Shown here: positions 1 through 7,292 of the stretch, in pieces
Layout: the number at the start of each line of letters is the position of its first letter
How positions within the stretch are numbered: the first letter of the stretch is position 1
NCBI GenBank assembly: GCA_002344795.1
Contig: DDUM01000027.1
Location: 102,695-166,694, forward strand
Length of the DNA stretch: 64,000 bases
Source of the DNA: Flammeovirgaceae bacterium UBA2338
GTDB taxonomy: Bacteria > Bacteroidota > Bacteroidia > Cytophagales > Cyclobacteriaceae
Direction of reading: 5' to 3'
Notes under the pieces: generated by a model
The model's database searches: none
The model's input: only the letters and a program-made list of their open reading frames with translations
Told to the model about the DNA's origin: nothing
Position numbers and translations under genes: made by a program

Positions 1-414
1 ATCACCAATAATGTGCTGATCATCAATTATACAGCAATCAACTTTTCAGGTCAGGACAGAATTTCCATAGAAGCATGTGATCTATTAGGAAGTTGCACTC
101 AGCAAGAGTTAACAATTAATGTAGTTGGAGATTTGATTATCTACACAGGCATCTCTCCAAACGGAGACCCCTTCAATGAGAAATGGATCATTCAAAATAT
201 TGAGTCGATGCCAGGCACGAGAGATAATAAAGTTTCTATCTATAACAGATGGGGAGATTTGGTGTTTGAAACTAAAAATTATGACAATAAAGACCGAGTT
301 TTCAAGGGAATAAATAAGAGTGGCGATGAGGTAAGCTCAGGGGTTTATTTTTACAAAATAGAATTTGCGAATGGAAATAAAGACTTGACAGGATATCTTT
401 CCGTCAAAAAATGA
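1..414 (+). CDS. C-terminal end of a large secreted protein with a T9SS type B (gliding motility-associated) sorting domain, partial
   Basis: The reading frame is open to the left edge, so only the last 137 codons are visible. The final ~85 residues match the gliding-motility-associated C-terminal (CHU/type B) sorting domain: a YTGISPNGDP-like start, then the YNRWGDLVFE motif, a GxxxSGxEVSSGVYFYKIE-like strand and an ending in GYLSVKK. In this family the domain directs export across the outer membrane by the type IX system, and the cargo domain lies upstream. The nature of the cargo is off-window. The short segment before the domain looks like the end of a beta-sandwich (Ig-like or cadherin-like) repeat. 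The stop is 9 nt from the convergent pyrD stop. Confidence 0.85.
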   Translation: MTNNVLIINYTAINFSGQDRISIEACDLLGSCTQQELTINVVGDLIIYTGISPNGDPFNEKWIIQNIESMPGTRDNKVSIYNRWGDLVFETKNYDNKDRVFKGINKSGDEVSSGVYFYKIEFANGNKDLTGYLSVKK

Positions 415-423
415 CTGGTTCGA

Positions 424-1458
424 CTAATTATTTTTTAGAATCGCTTTATTCATTCTCTTCACAACCCCTGGCCCTTCATAAATAAAGCCTGTATAGAGTT
501 GAATTAAATCAGCACCTGCGTTCAACTTATCAAGAGCATCCTGAGGATTCATAATACCCCCCACACCAATGATAGGATAGTCAGGACCGAGTTGCTTTCT
601 CAAATAACCAATCACCTCCGTAGATTTCGATGTCAATGGTTTTCCACTCAAACCACCTGCTCCTATGGTGCCTACTTCATCCGAAGAAGTCTGCAACGCC
701 TCACGACTAATGGTGGTATTGGTTGCAATGACACCATCCGTTTTAGTTTCTTTCAGTATTTCAACAATGTCGTCAAGTTGGGAAGTAGTGAGGTCAGGAG
801 CAATTTTTAATAATACCGGTTTTACTTTTTCCTTAGAACGGCTCAATCCCTTGACATGGGACATCAATCTTTTCAGCGGTTCTTTATCCTGCAGCTCACG
901 CAGGCCTGGCGTATTGGGTGAACTGACATTTACAACGAAGTAATTTACATGCGGATGTAACGCTTCAAAGCATAACATATAATCGGAAAATGCCTTCTCG
1001 TTAGGCGTGTCTTTGTTCTTACCAATATTACCTCCAATAATTACTTTTGAGTTCCTTTTTTTTAATCGTTCAACCGCCTTCTCCACTCCCTCATTGTTAA
1101 ATCCCATCCTGTTGATCAGTGCCTGATCTTTAGGCAAGCGAAAGAGGCGCGGCTTCTCATTACCAAGCTGAGGCCGAGGAGTAAGTGTGCCAATCTCAAT
1201 AAAACCAAATCCAAAACAAGCCAATTCATCAATAAGTTTTGCGTCCTTATCAAACCCAGCAGCAAGGCCCACCGGGTTAGTAAACTTTAACCCAAAGAGC
1301 TCCTTTTCAAGTCGGGGTTTTTTATAATCAAACAAAGCCCGCAGCAGGGGTTTAAACCCAGGTATTTTACCCTTTAAGGACAGCACTTTAAAAACGAGAT
1401 GATGGATGGCTTCCGGGTCAAAGAGGAAGAGAAAAGGGCGAACCAGTAATTTATACAT
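424..1458 (-). CDS. pyrD: Dihydroorotate dehydrogenase (quinone), class 2
   Basis: Fourth step of pyrimidine synthesis: oxidises dihydroorotate to orotate and passes electrons through FMN to the quinone pool at the inner membrane. The protein has 344 residues, the usual class 2 length. The N-terminal ~45 residues form the membrane-associating helical extension that class 1 enzymes lack. FMN/substrate motifs are visible: GLAAGFDKD (64-72), NRMGFNNEG (116-124) and NVSSPNTPG (177-185), which carries the catalytic serine typical of class 2, then GGLSGKPL and GVGGI near the C-terminus. It is followed on the same strand side by xerD, whose stop is 32 nt upstream of this start. ATG start. Confidence 0.97.
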   Translation of the reverse strand: MYKLLVRPFLFLFDPEAIHHLVFKVLSLKGKIPGFKPLLRALFDYKKPRLEKELFGLKFTNPVGLAAGFDKDAKLIDELACFGFGFIEIGTLTPRPQLGNEKPRLFRLPKDQALINRMGFNNEGVEKAVERLKKRNSKVIIGGNIGKNKDTPNEKAFSDYMLCFEALHPHVNYFVVNVSSPNTPGLRELQDKEPLKRLMSHVKGLSRSKEKVKPVLLKIAPDLTTSQLDDIVEILKETKTDGVIATNTTISREALQTSSDEVGTIGAGGLSGKPLTSKSTEVIGYLRKQLGPDYPIIGVGGIMNPQDALDKLNAGADLIQLYTGFIYEGPGVVKRMNKAILKNN

Positions 1459-1490
1459 TGATCACTTTGGGTTGCTGCAAAGATAACGCA

Positions 1491-2387
1491 TTAACTTCTT
1501 GGATGAAATTCCTGGATTACTTGTCTTAAATAATCCCGATCCAAATGGGTATAAATTTCAGTGGTGGTAATGGACTCATGGCCAAGCATCTCTTGTACGG
1601 CACGTAAATCTGCACCACCTTCAATCAGATGAGTAGCAAACGAATGCCGGAAAGTGTGAGGACTTATGACTTTTTTAAGTCCGATTTGTTCTGCCAATCG
1701 TTTTATAATGGTGAAGATCATCACACGTGTCAGCTTTTTTCCTCTGCGATTGAGAAACATATAGCTCTCAAAATCCTTTTGCACGGGTACATGTACTCTT
1801 ATTTGCTCTTTGTAAATGGTAAGGAATTTAAGCGCATCCTTACCCACAGGCACAAGCCTCTCCTTATTTCCTTTTCCTACAACTCTTAAGAAACCCACAT
1901 CGAAATACACATTATTCACGCGCAAGTCTACCAATTCTGAAACCCTAAGTCCCGAGCTGTAGAGCACCTCCAACATGGCCCTATTCCTTCCACCTTCTGG
2001 TGTAGACATATCAATGGCCTCCAAAAGCTGTTCAATCTCGATATAGCTAAGGGTATCCGGTAGCTTCCTTCCCAGCTTGGGTCCCTCGATCAATAGTGTC
2101 GGATCCTTATCCAACAATTCTTCATAAATCAAGTACTTATAAAAAGCTTTCACTCCCGAAAGAATTCTTGCCTGGCTGTGTGCACTCATCCCCAACTCAC
2201 TGACATAAGTAAGGAATGCTTGTAAGTGTTTTGAGGTAATTTTTAATGGGGACAATCCCTTAAGACTCATATCAGCAAACTGCTGAAGTTTTTGGATATC
2301 CCGCACATAAGCTTCGATTGAATTGGCTGAAAGCGACCGTTCCAATTTTAAATAATTGCCGAATTGTTTAATATGCACATCCCACAT
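1491..2387 (-). CDS. xerD: Tyrosine recombinase XerD (chromosome dimer resolution)
   Basis: A 298-residue tyrosine recombinase with an N-terminal SAM-like core-binding domain (about 1-105) and a C-terminal catalytic domain. The full catalytic set is visible: R148 in SSGLRVSEL, K172 in the beta-hairpin, H244 and R247 in HTFRH, H270 in MLGH and the nucleophile Y279 in EIYTH. Length and motifs fit XerD or XerC acting at dif; in Bacteroidota this form is usually annotated XerD. No integron, phage or att-like structure is beside it, which favours a housekeeping role over a mobile-element integrase. The neighbouring aroQ on the plus strand is divergent. Confidence 0.92.
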   Translation of the reverse strand: MWDVHIKQFGNYLKLERSLSANSIEAYVRDIQKLQQFADMSLKGLSPLKITSKHLQAFLTYVSELGMSAHSQARILSGVKAFYKYLIYEELLDKDPTLLIEGPKLGRKLPDTLSYIEIEQLLEAIDMSTPEGGRNRAMLEVLYSSGLRVSELVDLRVNNVYFDVGFLRVVGKGNKERLVPVGKDALKFLTIYKEQIRVHVPVQKDFESYMFLNRRGKKLTRVMIFTIIKRLAEQIGLKKVISPHTFRHSFATHLIEGGADLRAVQEMLGHESITTTEIYTHLDRDYLRQVIQEFHPRS

Positions 2388-2481
2388 ACGCAGTCAAAAT
2401 TCAAGATTCATTACTCAGAAAACAAGTATGACCCCTTAACTCGTTTTTGGTTCGTAAATGACTACCCATTATCTTTCCACA

Positions 2482-2901
2482 ATGAAAATCCAAATTATCA
2501 ACGGGCCTAATCTCAATCTCTTAGGAACACGAGAGAAGTCGATCTATGGAGACCAAACCTTTGATGATTATCTAAAAATACTTCAAAACAGATTCCCGGA
2601 AGTCGCTATTGATTACTATCAATCCAATGTGGAGGGTGAGATCATCAATAAACTTCATAAAGTGGGGTTCTCATACGATGGTATAGTGCTTAATGCTGGC
2701 GCTTACACCCATACTTCCATCGCCATCCATGATGCGATTGGTTCTATCACCACAAAGGTGGCTGAAGTACACATTTCTAATCTGCATGCCCGGGAGGAAT
2801 TCAGGCATAAAAGTCTGATCACATCAAAGTGTGTGGGGCTTATTACTGGTTTTGGAATGGAGGGCTATGCTATGGCAATCCAATATTTTATTTCAAAATA
2901 A
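2482..2901 (+). CDS. aroQ: 3-dehydroquinate dehydratase, type II
   Basis: Third step of the shikimate pathway: dehydrates 3-dehydroquinate to 3-dehydroshikimate. From the ATG at 2482 the product is 139 residues, the usual size for the small dodecameric type II enzyme. It begins with the family signature MKIQIINGPNLNLLG. Active-site features visible are Y22 (SIYG, flexible lid), N71-A-G-A-Y75-T-H, and the catalytic H97 in EVHISN. The frame can be extended 24 nt upstream to another ATG, but the family N-terminus aligns with 2482. It is divergent from xerD; the intergenic gap is about 95 nt. Confidence 0.96.
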   Translation: MKIQIINGPNLNLLGTREKSIYGDQTFDDYLKILQNRFPEVAIDYYQSNVEGEIINKLHKVGFSYDGIVLNAGAYTHTSIAIHDAIGSITTKVAEVHISNLHAREEFRHKSLITSKCVGLITGFGMEGYAMAIQYFISK

Positions 2902-3016
2902 ATTTTCACAAAAACATACTCGGGTAGCACAATAAAGCAAGTCCTTAAATAAGTTCTATTGCCAAAAACATAAAAATTATTTTCTTGGGCAAAAATTAAC
3001 ATTTGATCCATTGAGC

Positions 3017-3784
3017 ATGTACAGAAATATTTTCATCACCCTCATCTTAATCGTCAGTTTATCCTCGTCCGCATGGTCGCAAAAAAATATTACCGACCAA
3101 AACAATGGATGGTATATGTATTTTGGGAACCATAAAATATCAGACAAGTATAGTTTACACACTGAATACCAGTGGCGCAGAGGCGAAGTGATTAAAGATT
3201 GGCAGCAATCATTGACAAGAATTGGACTGGATTACAAATTATCACCCGATGTAATGGTTACAGCAGGATACGGCTACATTGTAACACACCCCTATGGAGA
3301 TCAACCAGTGCCGTTTAAGTTTCATGAACATCGTATCTGGGAGCAGTTAATACTCAATCAAAATGTCGGTCGGTTTTATTTTAATCACCGATTCAGACTT
3401 GAACAACGGTACATAGAAAATAGAATCAATGATGGATCAGGCAGCTCAAATAAAGATGGGTATACGCACAAAAAGAGAGCGCGGTATCGGTTTATGGTTA
3501 ACGTTCCGATCAACAAACCTACAATGGAAAAGGGTGCTTTTTTCGCAAGTGTATATGATGAGGTCTTTTTACAATACGGCCCCAATTTCGGATTGAACTA
3601 TCTTGATCAAAACAGGTTATATGGTGCTTTAGGTTATGTTCTTTCGTCCAATGCCCAGGTACAGGTGGGCTACCTCAATCAATATGTAATAAAAGGTAAT
3701 GCCGTAGACGTAGAGAATAATCATACCCTTCAATTTTCTTTGACTTACCATTTTGACTTTAGAAAGAAGAAAACGGACAATTAG
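3017..3784 (+). CDS. DUF2490 family outer-membrane protein
   Basis: A 255-residue protein that starts with a signal peptide (hydrophobic stretch IFITLILIVSLSSS, cleavage likely after AWSQ). The rest alternates short amphipathic strands with many Tyr, Phe and Arg residues, such as HTEYQWRR and HRFRLEQRY, and ends in an aromatic-rich strand, as expected for an outer-membrane beta-barrel of the DUF2490 family. No function is established for that family to my knowledge. The frame can start at a TTG at 3011; the ATG at 3017 is preferred. It stands alone between aroQ and marC with its own upstream gap of 115 nt. Confidence 0.75.
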   Translation: MYRNIFITLILIVSLSSSAWSQKNITDQNNGWYMYFGNHKISDKYSLHTEYQWRRGEVIKDWQQSLTRIGLDYKLSPDVMVTAGYGYIVTHPYGDQPVPFKFHEHRIWEQLILNQNVGRFYFNHRFRLEQRYIENRINDGSGSSNKDGYTHKKRARYRFMVNVPINKPTMEKGAFFASVYDEVFLQYGPNFGLNYLDQNRLYGALGYVLSSNAQVQVGYLNQYVIKGNAVDVENNHTLQFSLTYHFDFRKKKTDN

Positions 3785-3806
3785 AACATCACGATTTGAT
3801 AATTGC

Positions 3807-3814
3807 TAATTTTG
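3807..3814 (+). promoter_or_regulatory. Putative Bacteroidota -7 promoter box for marC
   Basis: TAATTTTG followed by C matches the Bacteroidota -7 consensus TAnnTTTG exactly. It lies 19 nt before the marC ATG, giving a predicted transcript start a few bases downstream. No convincing -33 TTG box is present at the expected distance, so this is a motif match only. Confidence 0.35.
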
Positions 3815-3833
3815 CTCATTAACTTTTATCCAT

Positions 3834-4412
3834 ATGGGCACATTTAACATAACCGAGGTATTCTCAGTTACCCTCATTCTGTTTTCAGTCATCGACATCC
3901 TGGGTTCAATTCCATTGATCCTTATGATTAAAAAGAGGGACGGCAGGATTTATGCCGAGAAAGCAACCATCATTTCCGCTGTACTTATGGTTATTTTCCT
4001 ATTTCTAGGACAATCTATCCTTATGCTATTCGGCTTAGATGTGGCTTCCTTTGCCTTGGCCGGGGCCATCGTCATTTTCATTATTGCCCTGGAGATGATA
4101 TTGGGCATCACCATAATCAAAGATGACCCTGAGGCCAGTGGATCAGGATCAGTGGTGCCCCTGGCATTCCCATTAATTGCAGGAGCCGGCACCCTTACTA
4201 CCATTCTCTCATTAAGAGCTGTGTACTCAGAAATAAATGTATTGATTGGCATTTTGGTCAACACGGTTTTTGTCTATGTTGTTTTGCGACTTGCGGGTTG
4301 GCTGGAGCGTGTCATTGGAAAATCCGGTTTCTCTGTACTGAGGCGCGTATTCGGGGTTATCCTCCTGGCGATTGGTGTTAAAATATTCAAGTCAAACATA
4401 GGAACTGTTTAA
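3834..4412 (+). CDS. MarC family integral membrane protein
   Basis: A 192-residue membrane protein with about six hydrophobic helices: roughly 9-29, 44-65, 69-90, 103-125, 133-152 and 170-190. The N-terminal segment (SVTLILFSVIDILGSIPLI) and the PLAFPLIAGAGTLTT motif in the middle are characteristic of the MarC/YchE/YhgN family. Despite the name, the link of MarC to multiple antibiotic resistance was not upheld, and the substrate is unknown. rnhA starts 3 nt after its stop, so the two are probably co-transcribed. Confidence 0.9.
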   Translation: MGTFNITEVFSVTLILFSVIDILGSIPLILMIKKRDGRIYAEKATIISAVLMVIFLFLGQSILMLFGLDVASFALAGAIVIFIIALEMILGITIIKDDPEASGSGSVVPLAFPLIAGAGTLTTILSLRAVYSEINVLIGILVNTVFVYVVLRLAGWLERVIGKSGFSVLRRVFGVILLAIGVKIFKSNIGTV

Positions 4413-4415
4413 TTA

Positions 4416-4871
4416 ATGATTCAAATTTTTACAGATGGTGCAGCGCAAGGAAATCCAGGGCCTGGCGGCTATGGAACCATACTTCGCTATGGAAAGCATG
4501 AAAAAGAACTCAGTGAAGGTTTTAGATTAACTACCAATAACCGAATGGAATTGCTGGCCGTTATTGTAGGGCTGGAGTCAATAAAAAAAAGTGGCATCCC
4601 TGTTACTGTTATATCTGACTCAAAGTACGTAGTAGAGGCAGTAGAAAAGGGATGGATATGGACCTGGGAGAAAAACAATTTCAAGAAGAAGGCCAATCCG
4701 GATTTATGGAAAAGGTTTATTCCGTTGTATCATAAATTCAAACCCAAGTTCAAATGGATAAAAGGGCATGCGGGACATGCCGAGAACGAACGCTGTGATC
4801 AGTTAGCTGTAGATGCTGCACAAGGCTACAACCTTAAGATTGACGAAGAATACGAAAAATCCAAAGCTTAG
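4416..4871 (+). CDS. rnhA: Ribonuclease HI
   Basis: Cleaves the RNA strand of RNA:DNA hybrids, removing R-loops and Okazaki primers. The 151-residue product has the full type 1 RNase H catalytic set: D7 (TDGA), E45 (NNRMELLA), D68 (SDSKYV) and D128 (ERCDQLA), with H121 in GHAGHAENE. The basic WTWEKNNFKKKANPDLW segment corresponds to the substrate-binding handle of E. coli-type enzymes. The start is 3 nt after marC. The stop overlaps the stop of the convergent saccharopine dehydrogenase gene by four bases (TTAG). Confidence 0.97.
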   Translation: MIQIFTDGAAQGNPGPGGYGTILRYGKHEKELSEGFRLTTNNRMELLAVIVGLESIKKSGIPVTVISDSKYVVEAVEKGWIWTWEKNNFKKKANPDLWKRFIPLYHKFKPKFKWIKGHAGHAENERCDQLAVDAAQGYNLKIDEEYEKSKA

Positions 4872-6214
4872 TCTAAGACGCGCTCTTCTTCGTCTGCATG
4901 AATACCCAAAGATTTCAACTCTTTTAAGATGGGGTCGTAGAGCTCTTTACTTACAGGAATACATACACCCCTCTGCGTTACTTTACCTTCAAGAAAAAGT
5001 TTTGCAGCAATAGCTAATGGCAGACCCACGCCTTTTGCCATAGCAGTATTAACTGAATCATCGCCCAACATTATTATATAAGACTGAATTTCATGAGTCT
5101 TTTTACCTAATTCATAAGTAAACCGATGCCACATAACAATCATGTCCTTATCATGTGGTTCCAGTTTCCATCGTTTATTAAGAATCTGTTCTAATATCTG
5201 CGCAGGAGTCCCCTTTTCAAGTCCAACCAAATCATTGTTAAAAAGTCCTGACCATTTAAGTTTCTCCATTTCAGCACTTGATGCTTCTAGTCCGAATCGG
5301 GCAATAAGTTTTCCTTCCACCATCTCCACATCATCATAGGGCAAAAAAGAATTGATAAAATTGCGATGCGTCATTTTATTCACTTCCTCCATCTGATAGG
5401 TATCATCTGTGCACCCCAATTGCACCAGTATGTTCCATGCAGAACAAAAACCTTCATTTCTTAACGTCCCCCGTAACATGGTTTTTACTCCGTTCAAACC
5501 ATAGGTATCCATGTATTTTAATGAATTGCGATTGGCATACCCCTGAAAATTCCCATACTTAGGAATTTGCACGTTGGTGGTACGGGTAAATAATTGAGGG
5601 TACGAAATGAATTTGTACTGATTTTCCTGCTTAAATTTCGCTGTCCCTTGTCCCGCCATCACAACATTACGAGGGTTCCATGTAAATTTATATCTCCAGG
5701 GGTTATCAGGGTCAGTTTCTGGTGCAATTAAACCACCTGTAAATGATTCGAAGGACAAAATCTTACCACCCTCTGCTTTTACTCTATCTATTACTTCCAT
5801 CGCGCTCATATGATCAATTCCAGGATCAAGCCCACATTCATTCATAAATAAAAGTCCTTTCGATTTTGCCTCCTCATGGAATGAGTTCATTTCGTCCGAC
5901 ACGTAGCTTGCATTGAAAAGGTGTTTGCCAAGAGAGAGACAATGTCTGGCAACTATAGGGTGAAAGGCAGCCGGTAATAATGAAATAACAACATCCGATG
6001 ACGCAATCACCTTATCGCATAACTCAGCTTCTTCAATATTAAAACGAATAGCGGTTCCATTTTTAGATTCCCCTATTCTTTCTTCAGCTGATTGAACATT
6101 AAAGTCCCCCACGGTTACATGCCATCCGCCTTCAGCAGCATGATCCAGCAAATAAGTGATTGCCGCAGAAGATGATCTTCCGGCACCCAATACCAATATT
6201 GACTTTTCCTTCAT
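4868..6214 (-). CDS. Saccharopine dehydrogenase (glutamate-forming) family protein
   Basis: A 448-residue NAD(P)-dependent oxidoreductase. It opens with a Rossmann nucleotide-binding motif (SILVLGAGRSSSA, about 5-17). The middle contains NECGLDPGIDHMSAME and the FTGGLIAPE..NPWRYKFTWNP block characteristic of LYS9-type saccharopine dehydrogenase, followed by the family C-terminal domain. In lysine catabolism this enzyme converts saccharopine to 2-aminoadipate semialdehyde and glutamate. The reverse (biosynthetic) direction is possible, but an aspartate kinase is encoded elsewhere in the window, which fits diaminopimelate-route synthesis. No lysine-ketoglutarate reductase is adjacent. A second family member lies at 27472-28599. 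Confidence 0.85.
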   Translation of the reverse strand: MKEKSILVLGAGRSSSAAITYLLDHAAEGGWHVTVGDFNVQSAEERIGESKNGTAIRFNIEEAELCDKVIASSDVVISLLPAAFHPIVARHCLSLGKHLFNASYVSDEMNSFHEEAKSKGLLFMNECGLDPGIDHMSAMEVIDRVKAEGGKILSFESFTGGLIAPETDPDNPWRYKFTWNPRNVVMAGQGTAKFKQENQYKFISYPQLFTRTTNVQIPKYGNFQGYANRNSLKYMDTYGLNGVKTMLRGTLRNEGFCSAWNILVQLGCTDDTYQMEEVNKMTHRNFINSFLPYDDVEMVEGKLIARFGLEASSAEMEKLKWSGLFNNDLVGLEKGTPAQILEQILNKRWKLEPHDKDMIVMWHRFTYELGKKTHEIQSYIIMLGDDSVNTAMAKGVGLPLAIAAKLFLEGKVTQRGVCIPVSKELYDPILKELKSLGIHADEEERVLD

Positions 6215-6270
6215 TTCGCAAAACTTTAAAACCTAATCTCCAGGTTTTCAAGCGCCAAATTAAAGGAATT

Positions 6271-6804
6271 ATGTCCAATTTCTTTTTAGGAAGACGTGGG
6301 TTTATTAACTTAGAAGAATACCTTCCTTCATTGCCTATGAAAGGACTATTGACCTTTGAGCAAATTGAAGATTTGGATTCAGAATCCAAATACCTTGTCC
6401 ATAAAGCGAAGGATGCCGCTCAATACGCCTATGCTCCCTACTCAAAATTTCATGTTGGGGCTGCTCTTATTCTTGAGAATGATATTTTAGTGATCGGAAA
6501 TAATCAGGAAAATGTTGCTTACCCTATGTGCATGTGTGCAGAACGCGTTGCATTATACACAGCTGCCTCCTCCCATCAGGGTAAAAAGATAAAAAAGATG
6601 GCTGTTGTGGCTCATAAAAAGAACCAAAAAGAGCTTACAGCCGCTACCCCTTGCGGAGGTTGCAGACAAGTAATGCTGGAATATGAAACCTTGCAAAACA
6701 CCCCTATTCAAATTGTTTTGCTGACTAAAGAATCCAAATGGACAATATTCCCTTCAGCATCGTTTTTACTACCATTCAGTTTCAATAAGGAGAACCTTAT
6801 ATAA
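6271..6804 (+). CDS. cdd: Cytidine deaminase
   Basis: Pyrimidine salvage: deaminates cytidine and deoxycytidine to uridine forms using a catalytic zinc. The 177-residue product has the homotetrameric CDA layout: YAPYSKFHVGAAL substrate segment, the CAER motif holding the first Cys ligand and catalytic Glu, and PCGGCRQ holding the other two Cys ligands. It has about 35 extra residues at the N-terminus relative to short bacterial CDAs (~130 residues). The frame continues upstream into the divergent saccharopine gene; the ATG at 6271 avoids that overlap, but a later start near residue 24 is possible. Confidence 0.92.
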   Translation: MSNFFLGRRGFINLEEYLPSLPMKGLLTFEQIEDLDSESKYLVHKAKDAAQYAYAPYSKFHVGAALILENDILVIGNNQENVAYPMCMCAERVALYTAASSHQGKKIKKMAVVAHKKNQKELTAATPCGGCRQVMLEYETLQNTPIQIVLLTKESKWTIFPSASFLLPFSFNKENLI

Positions 6805-6901
6805 TATCGTAGTTAATAGCACCCCAGAACCTTTATTAATACCCTATTATCCTCTAAATTGAGCCAATAAATAATTTTCTTATACTGTTATCCAAGAATT
6901 A

Positions 6902-7267
6902 ATGACTCCACTCATAATTGCAGAAACCCCTGAAACTCCTAATGTATTGATGGATAAAACACAAGGCAAATTTCATGTAGCCGGAAGGTCTCTCATTGAG
7001 AATGCCAATGATTTTTATCACCCTATTGTTGAATGGTTAAAGGAGTACGCAAAGGAACCAAACCCTGAAACTGACATTTCATTTAAATTTGAATACCTTA
7101 ATATTAATTCGTCAAAATCCGTATTGGATTTGCTTACAGTTTTGGAAAAAACAAAAGGAGTAACTGTCACCTGGTATTTCAATGAAGAAGATGAAGACAT
7201 GGAAGAAATTGGAGAAGAATTGGCTGAGCTCGTGACCATACCTTTCAAATTTGAGATATACTCTTAA
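6902..7267 (+). CDS. SiaC-like regulatory protein (DUF1987)
   Basis: A 121-residue cytoplasmic protein of the DUF1987/SiaC family. Family landmarks are TPETPNV (9-15), FHVAGRS (24-30), DFYHPIVEWLKEY (37-49), FEYLNINSSKS (63-73) and an acidic EEDEDMEEIGEELAEL region before the last strand. In Pseudomonas aeruginosa, SiaC is a threonine phosphoprotein switched by the SiaA phosphatase and SiaB kinase and it activates a diguanylate cyclase. No SiaA or SiaB homologue is in this window. The position I align with the P. aeruginosa phospho-threonine is Ile68 here. The gene is 25 nt from the large ABC transporter gene and is probably in one transcript with it. Confidence 0.8.
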   Translation: MTPLIIAETPETPNVLMDKTQGKFHVAGRSLIENANDFYHPIVEWLKEYAKEPNPETDISFKFEYLNINSSKSVLDLLTVLEKTKGVTVTWYFNEEDEDMEEIGEELAELVTIPFKFEIYS

Positions 7268-7292
7268 ATGTGCCTGCATTTGTTAGAGAAAT

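Noticed and set aside
415..440. tRNA-like T-arm word GGTTCGAC after the first gene
   Set aside because: No acceptor stem or anticodon arm can be built around it.
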